Assembly (NCBI RefSeq): GCF_022965805.1
Contig: NW_027331347.1
Location: forward strand, 82,421-146,420
DNA: 64,000 nt
Reading direction: 5' to 3'
From: Primulina eburnea
Taxonomy: Eukaryota; Streptophyta; Magnoliopsida; Lamiales; Gesneriaceae
The notes beneath the pieces are model-generated. The model saw only the letters and a list, made by a program, of their open reading frames with translations. It did not search any database and was not told the origin of the DNA. A program made the position numbers and the translations under genes. Position 1 is the stretch's first letter. The number at the start of each line of letters is the position of its first letter. Of this stretch, positions 34,345 through 44,985 are shown piece after piece.

Positions 34345-35499
34345 TGTTACGCCTTAAACGCATACAAATCTCGAAGATGAGATTAATGTTTTTAATGCTG
34401 TAACATATCCCAAAGTTTTTGTTTTGATGATACCAAAACTTGGCTTAAAAATGTACTAATGTTTTATATTGAGGCATGCAGGAAACTAAGAACAAAGTTA
34501 AGTTCGGAAGATCCGAAGTTGGTTCGGACGTTCCGAAACGGTGCCGATCAGAAGCAAAGTGGAAGCTGTTCGGAAGCTGCGAGGAGCCAGTTCGGACGGT
34601 CCGAAGACGTGATCGGACGTTCCGAACACAAGCAATCAAATCACTTGAATGCGGAGACAAATTGATCTGACTGATTGATTGAGTAAGATTTCGGACGCTA
34701 CGAAGGACATGATCGGACGCTACGAAGTGTTGAAGATTTCAAATCTCTGGAAACGCGGGAATGTTCGGACGGTACGAACTTGAGTTCGGACCTTCCGAAG
34801 CTGTTCACACACTGTCTGAAAGAACTGTTCGGAAGATACGAAGTTTGATCGGTCCATCCGAAGCACATGTTCGGACCCTACGAAGTCAAGAACGGACGAT
34901 CCGAAGTCATCCCAGAATTACGCAAATTGATTTCAATCACATCGGACGTTCCGAAGCATAAACAGAAGATCCGAACCTTGGCGTCCAAGACTAGTATAAA
35001 TAGGCCTTTGAGGATGCATTTTCAAACATCCCACTCCACTCTCTCTTGTCTCTTACAAAGCTTTCTACTATCTCTTGTGTGCGTTGATTAAAAGAGTTGT
35101 AATATCAAAAGAGTTGTAGAAAAAGAGTGAAAGTAATACTCTCGAGTGGGTTGTAAAGTTCGTGGCTATCCTTGGAGCCCTCAAGGCCAAGTAGACGCAT
35201 CGAGGCGTGGTTGTAAAAGCTAGCTTGGAGCTCCTAAAGCCAAGTCGATATAGTGATACCTCGATCCTCATCGAGAAGGGGAGACGTAGACGATTCTTCG
35301 TCGAACTTCCATAAACATCTCTATCCCTCTTTACTTTACGCATTTACTTTACTACGCATTTATTTTACGCACTTACTTTACGCATTCATTTTTTATTTGT
35401 GATTGTCCCTCAAGTCTTCCGCTTCCAATTTTTGCAAACTCGTTTTAAAAACGCTAAAGGGCCTAAAAGAACTTATTCACCCCCCCTTTGGGTTCTTCA
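34345..35499 (+). mobile_element. 3' LTR of the Sirevirus-type element
   Basis: 1155 bp and nearly identical to 28067-29221. The differences noticed are T/C in GAGGATG(T/C)ATTTT, G/C in CTTCCGCTT(G/C)CAA, C/T in GAAC(C/T)TATTC and A/G in CTTT(A/G)GGTTC. Confidence 0.95.
34503..34975. repeat. Palindrome cluster TTCGGA-N3-TCCGAA (3' LTR)
   Basis: Same order and spacing as in the 5' LTR, offset by 6278 bp. Confidence 0.92.
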
Positions 35500-35504
35500 C
35501 CTTG

Positions 35505-37498
35505 AAATCTAGAGATTAGAGGAAGGAGGCCTGCCACTTATCCTTGTCATACTGAGAAGCAGCCAAGGAACTCTCAGAAGCTTCTGTCCGGGACATCTGT
35601 CTCTCTACCTCGTTGGTCAAAGAATCAGTCCTGATTCTAAGACCGATATAGTCCCTCGCAAAGCTTTCTCCCGGACGAGGCCCACATTGGCATCATCCCG
35701 GGCCTTTTCTAGATCTGCGGTAGCCTGTGCCAATTGCTGATTGGCCATGTCCAAATGTTGGTTGGCTGTGTCCAGGGGCGCTTGAAGGCTGGAAACTATC
35801 TCTTCGTGAACAGATCGAGCCCGGGACAGCTCTCCTTGTAGTTGCTCATGGAGCTCTTGTGTGGCCCGTGCTTGATTGCTTTTCACGGTAGGCACTGTTG
35901 CTACCTCTTTGAAAGCCGAGATCAGCATTTGAACACTCTGTTCAATAAAGGGTTAGTAAAAAAAAAGAGGAGATCGAAGAACTTACATATAAGACCTGGT
36001 TTGATCCTTCAAAAAAATTGGGGGCGGACCGGGAGTTCTTTAGAAGTGCCTCCTCAGCAAGAATGAGCATATGCTTGAAGAGTTTGACCCCGATAGGTGT
36101 AGCTCCCTCCAAAAAGATGTTGGCCCGGGGAGGCAGTTCAGAATGGAGGGGCTCGTTGATGGACTGATTTTGAGGAAGATGGGTGTATTGAGTTTTCAGG
36201 AAGGTGCTCTGGTTCCTTCCTCTATTACCTTCAGCAAGAATCAGTTTCGATCTTGTGACAGCCTTTCCTTTCTTCTGAAGTAGCGGAAAATGATCTTCAG
36301 ATTCTTGGGAGTCCGAGCGAGTTACCTCCCGTTCTGTTTGAGTCGCTGCCCGGACAACTTTATTTCGTCGGGCCACCTCCTCCTCGGCCTTTTTCTTTTT
36401 CTCTGCAGCTGCTCTCCGAGCTGCCAACTTTTTGTCCTTCGCTGCCTTCTCGGCCGCCCACTTTTTGGCGAAGGCCTCTTGCATCTTTGAGTTATCTGTC
36501 AGGAGAGAGAAGCAGAGTTATTAAGAATCAATTATGCGATAAATATAAGCAAAAAATTCAAAGAATTAAAAGTTAACAGGTTGAGTGCCCAAGCCAGCAA
36601 CTTCTTCTATTACCCAGTCTATAGGGTTTGCAGCCCGGGTACTCAACCCGTATGTTATTAAATTATCATCAGAGATGAGGGTAGAAGAGGAAAATTTCTG
36701 ACCCTCCACCAAATCTTGGCTTCGGATATAGGGACCTCAAACTTATAAGATCTGGGGAGAGTAGGTTGTGTAGGAAGAGAAGGGAGAAACCTGGTTAAAC
36801 AAGACAGAGGGGCCGGGAGGGGGATATAGAAAAAGCGTCTTTTCCATCCCTTATGGGAAGAAGGGATATCATCAAGAAACTGGAATTTTAGCCGGGCAGA
36901 TAGGGAGAAAGCATTATCTCCCAACCGGCAAACAAAAGAATAATGGAGAATCCACTTGTGCATTTTAAAGAGGATATAGGCCAAGGCCATAATCCGGAAA
37001 GAGTTAGGATGAAATTGATTAACCGGTACGACAAAGAACTTGGCAACCTCGAGGTAGAAAGAGGGGACGGGAAATCAGAGACAATTTCTAGCTTGGTCCC
37101 GAAAAAGGTAGAACCGGGTGGGGGTTATTGGCCCTGTCAGAGGGGCCGAGAATCAAAATTGGGAAAGATGAGGTAATGGAGCCTAGGGCCCGGAGTTCCT
37201 CGTCAACCCCCGAGCGCAGTGTGCTGCTCATTGAGAAGAACTAAGGAACTCCCGGTGTCTCATCTTGAGGAGGGGAAGAAGCCCGAGCTTTTCCCCTGAC
37301 TTTTCCCTTGCCCTTTTTTGGAGCTTGGGAAATACCAGCATGAGAGGTTTTTGTTTTTGTTTTTTTGGGTTTTGAGGAAGACTGGATAAAAAATCGTTGT
37401 GGGGTAGAAGTGGGTGAATCGGAGCGCGTTGCGGTGGACTCATCACTAGACAAGCCTCGCACATTCGCTCCAGAGATAGAAGAAGTGGAGTTCGACAT
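35505..37498 (-). pseudogene. Antisense gene of the Tat element (gypsy-type transposase domain, coiled coil)
   Basis: On the minus strand, opposite to gag-pol. The start is probably MSNSTSS at 37498, followed by a Ser/Lys-rich segment with an in-frame TAG near 37238. At 36990-36740 the sequence NQFHPNSFRIMALAYILFK, HKW and HKGWKRRFFYI resembles the 'transposase (putative), gypsy type' domain found in many plant ORFs. From 36484 a Lys/Ala/Glu-rich coiled coil begins (MQEAFAKKWAAEKAAKDKK). A candidate 49-base intron at 35986-35938 (GTAAGT...CAG) joins it in frame to LISAFKEVATVPT and a second coiled coil (QELHEQLQGELSRARSVHEE). Several stops show decay. Antisense genes occur in some Tat elements such as Grande. 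Its role is unknown. Confidence 0.7.
35938..35986 (-). other. Candidate short intron in the antisense gene
   Basis: Donor GTAAGT (35986-35981), acceptor CAG (35940-35938). Exon phase is 0 on both sides, so the frame is preserved. At 49 bases it is shorter than usual plant introns, which lowers confidence. Confidence 0.45.
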
Positions 37499-38087
37499 TT
37501 GAAAAAAGAAAACGAAGAGAGACTTACGAAGATGATGGGATGGAGGATTTGCGAGTGATCGGTGGTGGGAAGTCACCGGAATGGAGGAAGCATCGCACGT
37601 CGAATATTTGGAGAGAAATTTGAGGATTTTAAAATTGCAGAAAATGAAAAATGAGGAGGATCCCTCGTTTTATATAGGCAGAGGGAAGTCATCTCCACCA
37701 TTGATCTAAAGGTGACTCGGACGGATAGGATGCATCTTGGAAATTGTGTGGTTAGGTGAAACGATGAGCACAGAAATCGAGGTCTTGCAGACTGTTCATA
37801 TTCTCGGAATACGAAACGTTTCAGGCCGTTCAAATTCTAGGGCATACATCATCATGACATCATCCCAACTGTCTGAGAATACTAAACGACAAAAATATTC
37901 TAAGCTCGGGAGACATGATGCCCCGAAATCTTATTCTAAGTTCGGTAGACACGAGTCTTCGACAACTTACTTCATGACCAAGAGGCATGAATCTCCGATG
38001 TTTTTACAATCTGGAATTAATTATCTTTCTATTTGACGTCCAAGCATGACTGATCGTGACAGCGAATAAAACTCTAGCCCGAATATT
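37499..38087 (+). other. Tat 3' region upstream of the polypurine tract
   Basis: On the minus strand this would be the promoter and leader of the antisense gene; a TATATAGG sequence lies near 37670. Short CGAAATC/TTCTAAG phrases recur at 37890-37950. No coding region is supported. Confidence 0.4.
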
Positions 38088-38098
38088 TAAGGGAAGGG
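38088..38098 (+). other. Polypurine tract of the Tat element
   Basis: AAGGGAAGGG directly before the TGGTGATAC start of the 3' LTR. Confidence 0.8.
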
Positions 38099-38785
38099 TG
38101 GTGATACCCTCATAAGAGCCCGGGTCATAGATGACCCGTGATATTAAATGAATAACCCAAATCAGGGTCAATATGCATGATGAATCTTCAGAAGCCGGCC
38201 AGGTAGATGCCCGGGACATCTTATCCTCGGGCTACCAGTAGCCCGGGCTCTCATACAAGTTCCTGGGAGGCTTTCTACCTGGCCTACCTCGGAATCAGCA
38301 CTTCACTCGAGTGCAGCGGTATGGAGCACCTTATTTTTTACAATCATTACTGTTAGAACCACTGGGGCTGGCATGTCAGAACAACTTGTGAGAAGCATGG
38401 TATGGGCATCCATACTACCCTAATTAGTAGGTGAGCACTGAAAATAAAGTAATCATGAGATTTTCTCTTATAAATAGCAGGTATGTGTTCCATTTTAGGG
38501 ATTCGGGATTTTGGAGCGTTTTACGTATATTCATTAACATATACAGCCAATTTCTCCTTCACCTACACCTGCTGACTTAAACATCGGAATGGCCACGTCG
38601 GACACCTCTGCGACGCCCATTCACGAGTTCATTTCCTTGTTTGCATGTTATAGCTGAAGCCATATTACAGAGATATCTTTTCATCACAGATATAATCTCC
38701 CTTGCTCATTTTTTCTTCATAAAACTCTTATCAGATCCGATGGATTGTCCTGACCCAACTCACTCAATTCGTGCGGATCATATCA
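38099..38785 (+). mobile_element. 3' LTR of the Tat element
   Basis: 687 bp and uninterrupted. It matches the two parts of the 5' LTR (4923-4996 plus 6871-7484), with roughly one difference per ten bases by eye. Confidence 0.9.
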
Positions 38786-39332
38786 TCCATAAATAGAGGA
38801 TCATTGTTCATTTAGATGATGAAATAGGAGAGTAATTTATTTCTTTTGAACTCATGTTGTTTGATAATTTATTCTTAAGAGTAATGCTATATGTACATTG
38901 AGTGTTACATAAAGAGTTACAGGCTAGTATTAAATTAGGAAACTATATTATAACTCTTTTTAAAAATTGTTTCTTTTCGACTTATAATTGTTAATCTTGT
39001 TTAAAAAAATTAATGAAAATATTATTTTTTATTTTATTATTTTGTAACATTTTGATTTTTAAAAATAATTGTTTATTTTGTGTCGTAAATATATTTTACT
39101 TTTTCTATTATTAAACTTTCACATTTAAATTATATATAAGAGAGATTTTATATTATGTGTTTAAATTAAAATATATTGATTATTATTATGTGTATTTAAT
39201 TATTTTGTTAAAAAACAAAAAAAAAAAATCAAATCGAGTTAGTTCAGGTTGATCGGGTTAAACATGTTTTCGTTCGACTTCGGCTTGGTTTAATGAAATT
39301 TAAATAAATAATTACACAAAATTCTGAAAAAC

Positions 39333-39412
<80 letters not shown>

Positions 39413-40183
39413 TATATATGTATGTATATATATGTATATATATATATGTATGTATATATATATATATATGGTCATTTTTAATGAAATTTAAATAAATAAT
39501 TACAAAAATTCTGAAAAATCCTAGATTTTGTTCGCTTAAACTTTATGTGACTTGTGAGACTTTCTCTTCCTATTATACTAACGCTATGCGTGTACGTATA
39601 TTTTTTTTTAATTTAATTTTTTATGTTAATTAGTTTTCATCTTATTTTCAAGAATAACATGATGAATTAAATATTCAAAGTTTTAGATTAATGAGGGTCT
39701 ATTCCAAGTGGAAAATTTAATTACTTTTGAAAAGTCTTCTGGAGTTTAAAAATAAAAAAAATATCGAACTTAGACTTTTATAAACTTAATGGAAAACCGG
39801 TGGTATCCAAAATACATTTTTTTGTAGTTTTAAAAAAACAAATGGTATTCAACCTTAACTTTTAAAAACTCCATAAATGTTACTAAAATACAAACATTGA
39901 AACATAAAGTACAACAATAAGATGTAAAAAAAATTATTTCATTAAATCCAAAAGATTTTTATGGATCTCTAATAATGATTTATTTCCATTTCTTCTATAT
40001 CTTTTCCAATTCTAATATTATTTCAACATATGATCTCTCTCTTCTCTCTTTCAAATCACATTTCTATATACAATTTTTTATTTTATTTTCAATATTTTTT
40101 TCTGTTTTAAACTGGTTTAGGTAAAAATATTTTCTAAATGGTAGATAAACTTTTACAATTAGAAAAGCAACAAGTCATAGATT
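38786..40183. other. AT-rich interval with no gene
   Basis: No coding frame or element ends were recognised apart from the microsatellite block listed separately. Confidence 0.5.
39291..39518. repeat. TA/TATG microsatellite between two copies of a 41 bp sequence
   Basis: TTAATGAAATTTAAATAAAT and its continuation to TTCTGAAAAA occur at 39291-39331 and again at 39477-39518. Between them lies a (TA)n/(TATG)n tract. The copies differ by about one base. Confidence 0.9.
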
Positions 40184-42673
40184 TAAATTGTAACGTCTCC
40201 TCTTTAAAAATGCGGAAATATTTTTTTTTTCTCGTAATTACAAAACAACATTTAAAATAATCGTATTTAATTGACAACAAGAATGACGCAGTTTAAAAAT
40301 ACCTAACGTCATCCAAAATCAATGTAAACGTAAACGTATAAAAATCTTAAAATCATCAACGTGTTAAAATATTCCTCTCCTCTCAAAACACATGAATCAA
40401 GATGCAGAAAAATAACGGTCCACGGGTCGTGTCACCACATATTTTTCCTGCCTACTCAGTCTTCGGCACCTCCGGTCTCCTGATCAAAATGCTCACCTGC
40501 ATCACACACGCCTAGTGAGTCTAAAGACTCAACACACATGTACCAGTAATAACAAGTACATATACGTAGCTCACAACAGTGAAAAATGACATAATCAACA
40601 TACATTTCATGAGCTTAAAAAAACATGAACATAAGCGTATCGTGTAAAAATCATAACTTGTCAAAACCTGTCCCATCATGTTATCATATCGAATGCGTAA
40701 ACGTGTCCTGTCAAAACATGTTAATAATCATAGCATGTATCATCGTATCAGCATATACGTGGTAAAATCTTAATTTGAATTCCGTTCATTAGCTGTGACT
40801 TTCGTATCATCATGTCAGTCGATGGATCCATCTACGTGTAACCGCGGTACCCGGCGGCGAGGGACATCAGCGATGGCATTACCCGCCCACTGAGCCCGGG
40901 CCTTACATGTCATCGTGTCATCGTGTTAGTCACAACTAAATCCCTTCCTTCAAAACGTGTCATCATATTCATCACTTAATAAAAGAATGCATATACGTAA
41001 TTTTTTTTTTTTAAACCAAGCATGCATCATATTTATCATAATTTCATAAAAAAAATTCATAAACATGATGCATAAACATTTAAATCATGATAAAATCTTA
41101 AATCCAAGCATGCGACGTATATCTTCATAAAATTTTAAAATCGTGATCATGATGCATAAACGTTTAAAATATCATAAATTTGTGCTCAGGGCGCTGCCAG
41201 GTCCCAAATCTCACCTCAGGTGCAAAATGACCATTTTACCCCTGGAAACCCAAAAATTATCGTTTCACCCCTAGACGTAAAATTCCACGTTTTTGATATT
41301 TTCTTAATTCCATTGACTCTAACACGTCTCAAATAATTATTTAAGCCTACAAGAATTTTCCCATATTTTTATTTGGATTAAATCGATGAATCTTAAATTA
41401 AACTTTAAATATAACATATTAATGCGCTTTAATCCCGAATTAAACCAAACCTTAGCATAAAATTCCCAAATTAAAAACTTAGACTTCTAATAATTATTTG
41501 AGCTTAAATATAATTTTCCATAATTTTATTAAGCATAAATCTAGGCATTTAAATTAATCCTTTAATTAACGTTTCGTGTGGCGACTAAATCCCGAATAAA
41601 TCCAAAACTCATTATTTTGATCCGAAACTTACCAAACTCCTAAAAAATATCCCAAAACATATTTATAAGCATTCCTTGACGTAAACTCGAGCACATTTTA
41701 CAACTTAACCAATTCTTTTTAAAACTTAGCTCAGGGTCTAGGTTTTAATCCGAATCGAGCCGAAACTTAACCAAAATTTTACCAACTTTTTACCACCCTT
41801 TCTAAACACTTAAAAGGCTCTAAAACCACTAAGCCAGCCCCCTTAGACCTTCGAACAAGACCCTGAACAGCTGCTGGAAATTCCAGCAAGCCATCGTCCA
41901 ACTCTAGCCTTGACCCTAGCATGCTTCTACCGACTTCATGCTTAAACCGACTCAAACCGGACCCTAACCAGGCGCAAGACTTAACCCTTAGACATAACTT
42001 AAGACCATGGTTAAGCCCTTTTTAACTCAGAACCAGCGCCTAAGCCCCAAAAATTCAGAAACATGACAGCAGCTACAAGGGACTCAAACTGTGCATTTTT
42101 CATGTTTCAGGTTGTACAGCTTTCTCCAGCCAACCAAGCCACGAACCACCTTAATTAGACTCATCCTAGGACCCTTAGAGACTTCCTAAACCATAGCCAA
42201 AAGCCCTAGACCAACCCATGTGCAGAATCGAACAACGAAACCCAAACTTCCGATCTTGTACTCAACCACCACAATGGCTACTATCCCGAGTGTTTCCCCT
42301 TCGAGCTTGGAAAAACCGAGACTCCCTTATTCATTTGCCCTTACACACGACACATACAACCCTTTGCATCATGCATTTAGCAGCCCCTTGCACAAATACT
42401 AACAAGAAACGTGAGTTGGATGAAGAAGGTGCAAGAACTATGAACAAAACCGAAGCCTTCCTACGTTATATGCAAGATCAAGAATTTTATGCAAATAAAC
42501 CCACGTAACAGCAAGTATCTAGCATGTATGATGCAGAAATAAAAGTACAATGCGTGCCTTGAAGAGTAAAATGCGAGGCGGTTGAAGGATTGAGCAACAA
42601 TGCAACGCCGAAGGATTTTCTTTGCAAGAATAATTGAAACTCAAACCGAGGATAAGGAAAGTTTTAATAGGGA

Positions 42674-43019
42674 CTAGTGCACCGACGCACGCGTTGCGTG
42701 CTTGTATAATATTTTTTATAATTCATTTGATTTATATTTAAATGAGGATCATAATATAACTATAAGAAATAGTGAGGGACTAAACTGTAATTTTGATAGA
42801 TAAATTAAAAAATAAATGAAAAATAAAAAAATAAAAAAATGATCTCAATAGGAATTGAACTTTTAACCTAAACCATTAAGAACAAAGACTCTAACCGCTG
42901 AACTACATATAACTTACATAAAAATTTTAACATTTTATTAATATATATAATTAATAAAACAGACCATGACACCAAAGTTAGTTACTATAAGTGCCTCACC
43001 CTTAATAGATAGTAATAGA
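42674..43019 (-). mobile_element. Small non-autonomous Helitron, 346 bp
   Basis: Read on the minus strand it begins TCTATTACTATC after a host A. It ends with the hairpin GCACGCAACGCGTGC, nine further bases and CTAG, followed by a host T. TC start, 3' hairpin, CTRR end and A/T target are the Helitron signature. No target duplication is required. An alternative SINE reading with TTAATAG flanks (42664-42670, 43002-43008) is possible but does not explain the hairpin end. Confidence 0.7.
42843..42916 (-). other. tRNA-like sequence inside the Helitron
   Basis: The minus strand contains GTAGTTCAGCGGTTAGAGT (box A-like) and, 33 bases on, AAAGTTCAATTCCTATT (box B-like). Spacing suits a decayed tRNA or a tRNA-derived SINE head. 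The acceptor stem does not pair convincingly, so it is not called a tRNA gene. Confidence 0.5.
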
Positions 43020-43750
43020 TGTCGGCTGTTGGGGGAAGTTGATAATGGTGTAGGGTCAATATGTATTATTTAAATAAATATCTATTAGTTTAATGAGTTC
43101 TTAATTTAAATTAAAATGAATTAAAAGAGTTTTAAGTCTAATAAACTTAAAAGTAGGCCTATTAAATCCAAACATACTCCCGAAAAATATTTCTTGTTGG
43201 AAAGTTTTTGAAAATATTAGCCGAACCCTCAAAAAGTTCCCCGATTCGATAAAATTCGCGCACCGTTAAAAATTAAAATCATGCGAGTAAAAATACCCAA
43301 TAAATACCAATTCTTGAAAATACCTTTAAAACATCTTATATTAATTAATAAAATGAATCATGTAATTAAAATAATTTTTCTGAAAATTCTCCCGGTCTCT
43401 GCTCCTCGTTCGAGCGCGAAATGAAACTTAAAAATCATAGTGCATGAACTTTTAAAATTTCATGAATTAAATCCTATCATGCAATAATAATGCATAAAAA
43501 TATTTAAACACAATTTAATAAAATAAACATACATTTTATGCTTTAAAATAATTTAATGAAATACCAAAGAATTTAATAATTTGCATGCATATGGTTCACG
43601 TGGATTTTCCGATTTTCGGAACGTTACATAAATATTTTTAAAATTTGGCAGTTGAAATTTTGGAAATTATTTGTCATTTTAATACATATTTTATACGAAT
43701 AATTATAATATTAAATTATATAGCAAAAGATACATGAAGAAGCTACATTG

Positions 43751-44444
43751 TAGGAGTGGGCATTGTTTGGTTAAAACCGAAATAACCGACCGGAACGAAA
43801 ATTTCAGTTTAAATGGTTCGATTTTATCGGTTTTTTCGGCCGGTTACGGTTTCAAAATTAAAGAAATTCGGTTTTTCGGTTCGGTTTACAGTTTTGATCC
43901 CCAGAAAACTGAAATAACCGAACCGGCCATATTATATTTAACTATAATGTTTTTTGTATAATGAGCTAATAAATGGACCTTAGTCATGTGACAAGTCCAA
44001 TATTGACAATGGAAGTTCAAATTGTTATTGAAGCGCTTATATTGTTAAATGTATTGAGATTTGAGATGCAAAATCTATGTACATTTTAGATTCTGAGAAT
44101 TGAAATTTGATGACTGTGTATTTTTTTATTGAAGAGCTATTGTTTGAAATTGTATTTCAAATTGGTATTGAAGCTTAGATTATTAAGTCATATTGTATCA
44201 TATATGTTCCCCTCATTTATTGTCATTGTTTAATTTTTATGTGTTGCATCCATCAATCATTAATTGATGTACAATTTTTTTCTTAACAAAATATTATATA
44301 ACCGACTATATAACCGAACCCTATTACAAAAAAATCGGACCGAACCGTAATAAAATGGTTTGGTTTTGGACCAGATATATTCAAAACCGAAAACCGAACC
44401 GTAATAGAGAAACACCGGACCGAACCGACCGACGCCCACTCCTA
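43751..44444. mobile_element. hAT-type MITE, 694 bp
   Basis: Terminal inverted repeats TAGGAGTGGGC / GCCCACTCCTA and a perfect 8 bp duplication CTACATTG (43743-43750, 44445-44452). Both ends are rich in ACCGAACCG/CGGTTCGGTT words. There is no transposase. An 8 bp duplication indicates the hAT superfamily. Confidence 0.9.
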
Positions 44445-44452
44445 CTACATTG

Positions 44453-44985
44453 TTTAATTAATTTTTAAAGATTTGAGCATACGTGTAACAAAAATGGTAA
44501 AAAAAAACAAACATTACTACAATTTTTTTTAAAAAAATTAATATTTAATTGATAAAAAACCTGTTTTTTTTAATATATTAAAATAAATATTATATATACA
44601 TTTTATAATTTATATTCTTGAAATTCAATTAAGTCTAAAATTATAATTTTAAAATTCTTTAATAAAATCATCACACTATATCGTATATGTAGTTTTTACA
44701 TGTTTATCACGTCATTTGATGTCTTGTCATTACATGTTTCATGTAGGTTGCATCTATTTTGTAGCGTTTTGTTATATATTAGGTGTTTTGTTCATTAATC
44801 GTTTGTTTGGACTGAAATATAGGTGAATTGGTTAAGAAAAGAAGGAACTACAAGATTTCAAGTGATCGCCCAAGTGCATTCAAGTGATGAATCAAGAATA
44901 AGTAGCGTCAGATTCCCGCTATGGCGGATATTTATTTCTGTCCGGGCGCATTAGATAATTGAAGAAAAAATGTAGTGTCGTACAC
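44453..44985. other. AT-rich host DNA flanking the LARD; part of an older, unclassified repeat
   Basis: The sequence before the LARD (GCGTCAGATTCCCGC, TGTCCGGGCGCATTAG) continues naturally after it (CATCCGCTCGGGTGG, TCCACCCGACTGCG). Both sides carry similar GC-rich half-palindromes in AT-rich DNA, suggesting one older repeat split by the insertion. Confidence 0.45.

Larger units (their letters stand above)
28067..35499 (+). mobile_element. Sirevirus-type Ty1/copia retrotransposon, 7433 bp, very young
   Basis: Both LTRs are 1155 bp and differ at only about four positions by eye. The target duplication is CCTTG (28062-28066 and 35500-35504). The primer binding site is TGGTATCAGAGC (initiator Met tRNA). 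Gag and pol are nearly intact, with one frame break between them. Four AGGGGGAG-like tracts precede the 3' LTR and palindrome clusters fill U3; both are described features of the Sirevirus lineage. No env-like ORF follows pol. Confidence 0.94.
4923..38785 (+). mobile_element. Tat-lineage Ty3/gypsy retrotransposon, host of four nested insertions
   Basis: Both LTRs begin TGGTGATAC and end near CAT(A/T)TCA. Removing the nested LTR and one target duplication from the 5' copy leaves 688 bp, against 687 bp for the 3' copy, which confirms the borders. Subtracting all four insertions leaves about 10.2 kb, typical for this lineage. The order is LTR, gag, protease, RT, RNase H, a second RNase H-like start, integrase, tandem repeats, antisense gene, polypurine tract, LTR. 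The LTRs differ at roughly one base in ten by eye and all genes carry stops, so the copy is old and inactive. No flanking target duplication was found. Confidence 0.88.
40189..43628 (-). mobile_element. Solo LTR, 3440 bp, Tekay-like, with Helitron insertion
   Basis: Plus-strand ends TGTAACG and CGTTACA, flanked by TAAAT at 40184-40188 and 43629-43633. Without the 346 bp Helitron it is about 3.09 kb. It is homologous to 1-2158 in opposite orientation. The 16 bp dyad is at 40516-40531. Minus orientation is inferred from the LARD at 44986, whose primer site fixes its strand. No ORF is supported. Confidence 0.85.

Noticed and set aside
38786..38790. Target duplication of the Tat element (TTCAA before 4923)
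   Set aside because: The bases after the 3' LTR (TCCAT) do not match, so no duplication is claimed.
39290..39475. ORF of Ile-Tyr repeats
   Set aside because: A translation of the TA/TATG microsatellite.
42843..42916. Functional tRNA gene on the minus strand
   Set aside because: Box A and box B words are present but the acceptor stem and anticodon arm do not pair properly; it lies inside a mobile element.
42664..43008. SINE with TTAATAG target duplication
   Set aside because: Possible, but the hairpin-CTAG end, TC start and A/T junction fit a Helitron better; the 7 bp match is AT-rich and may be chance.
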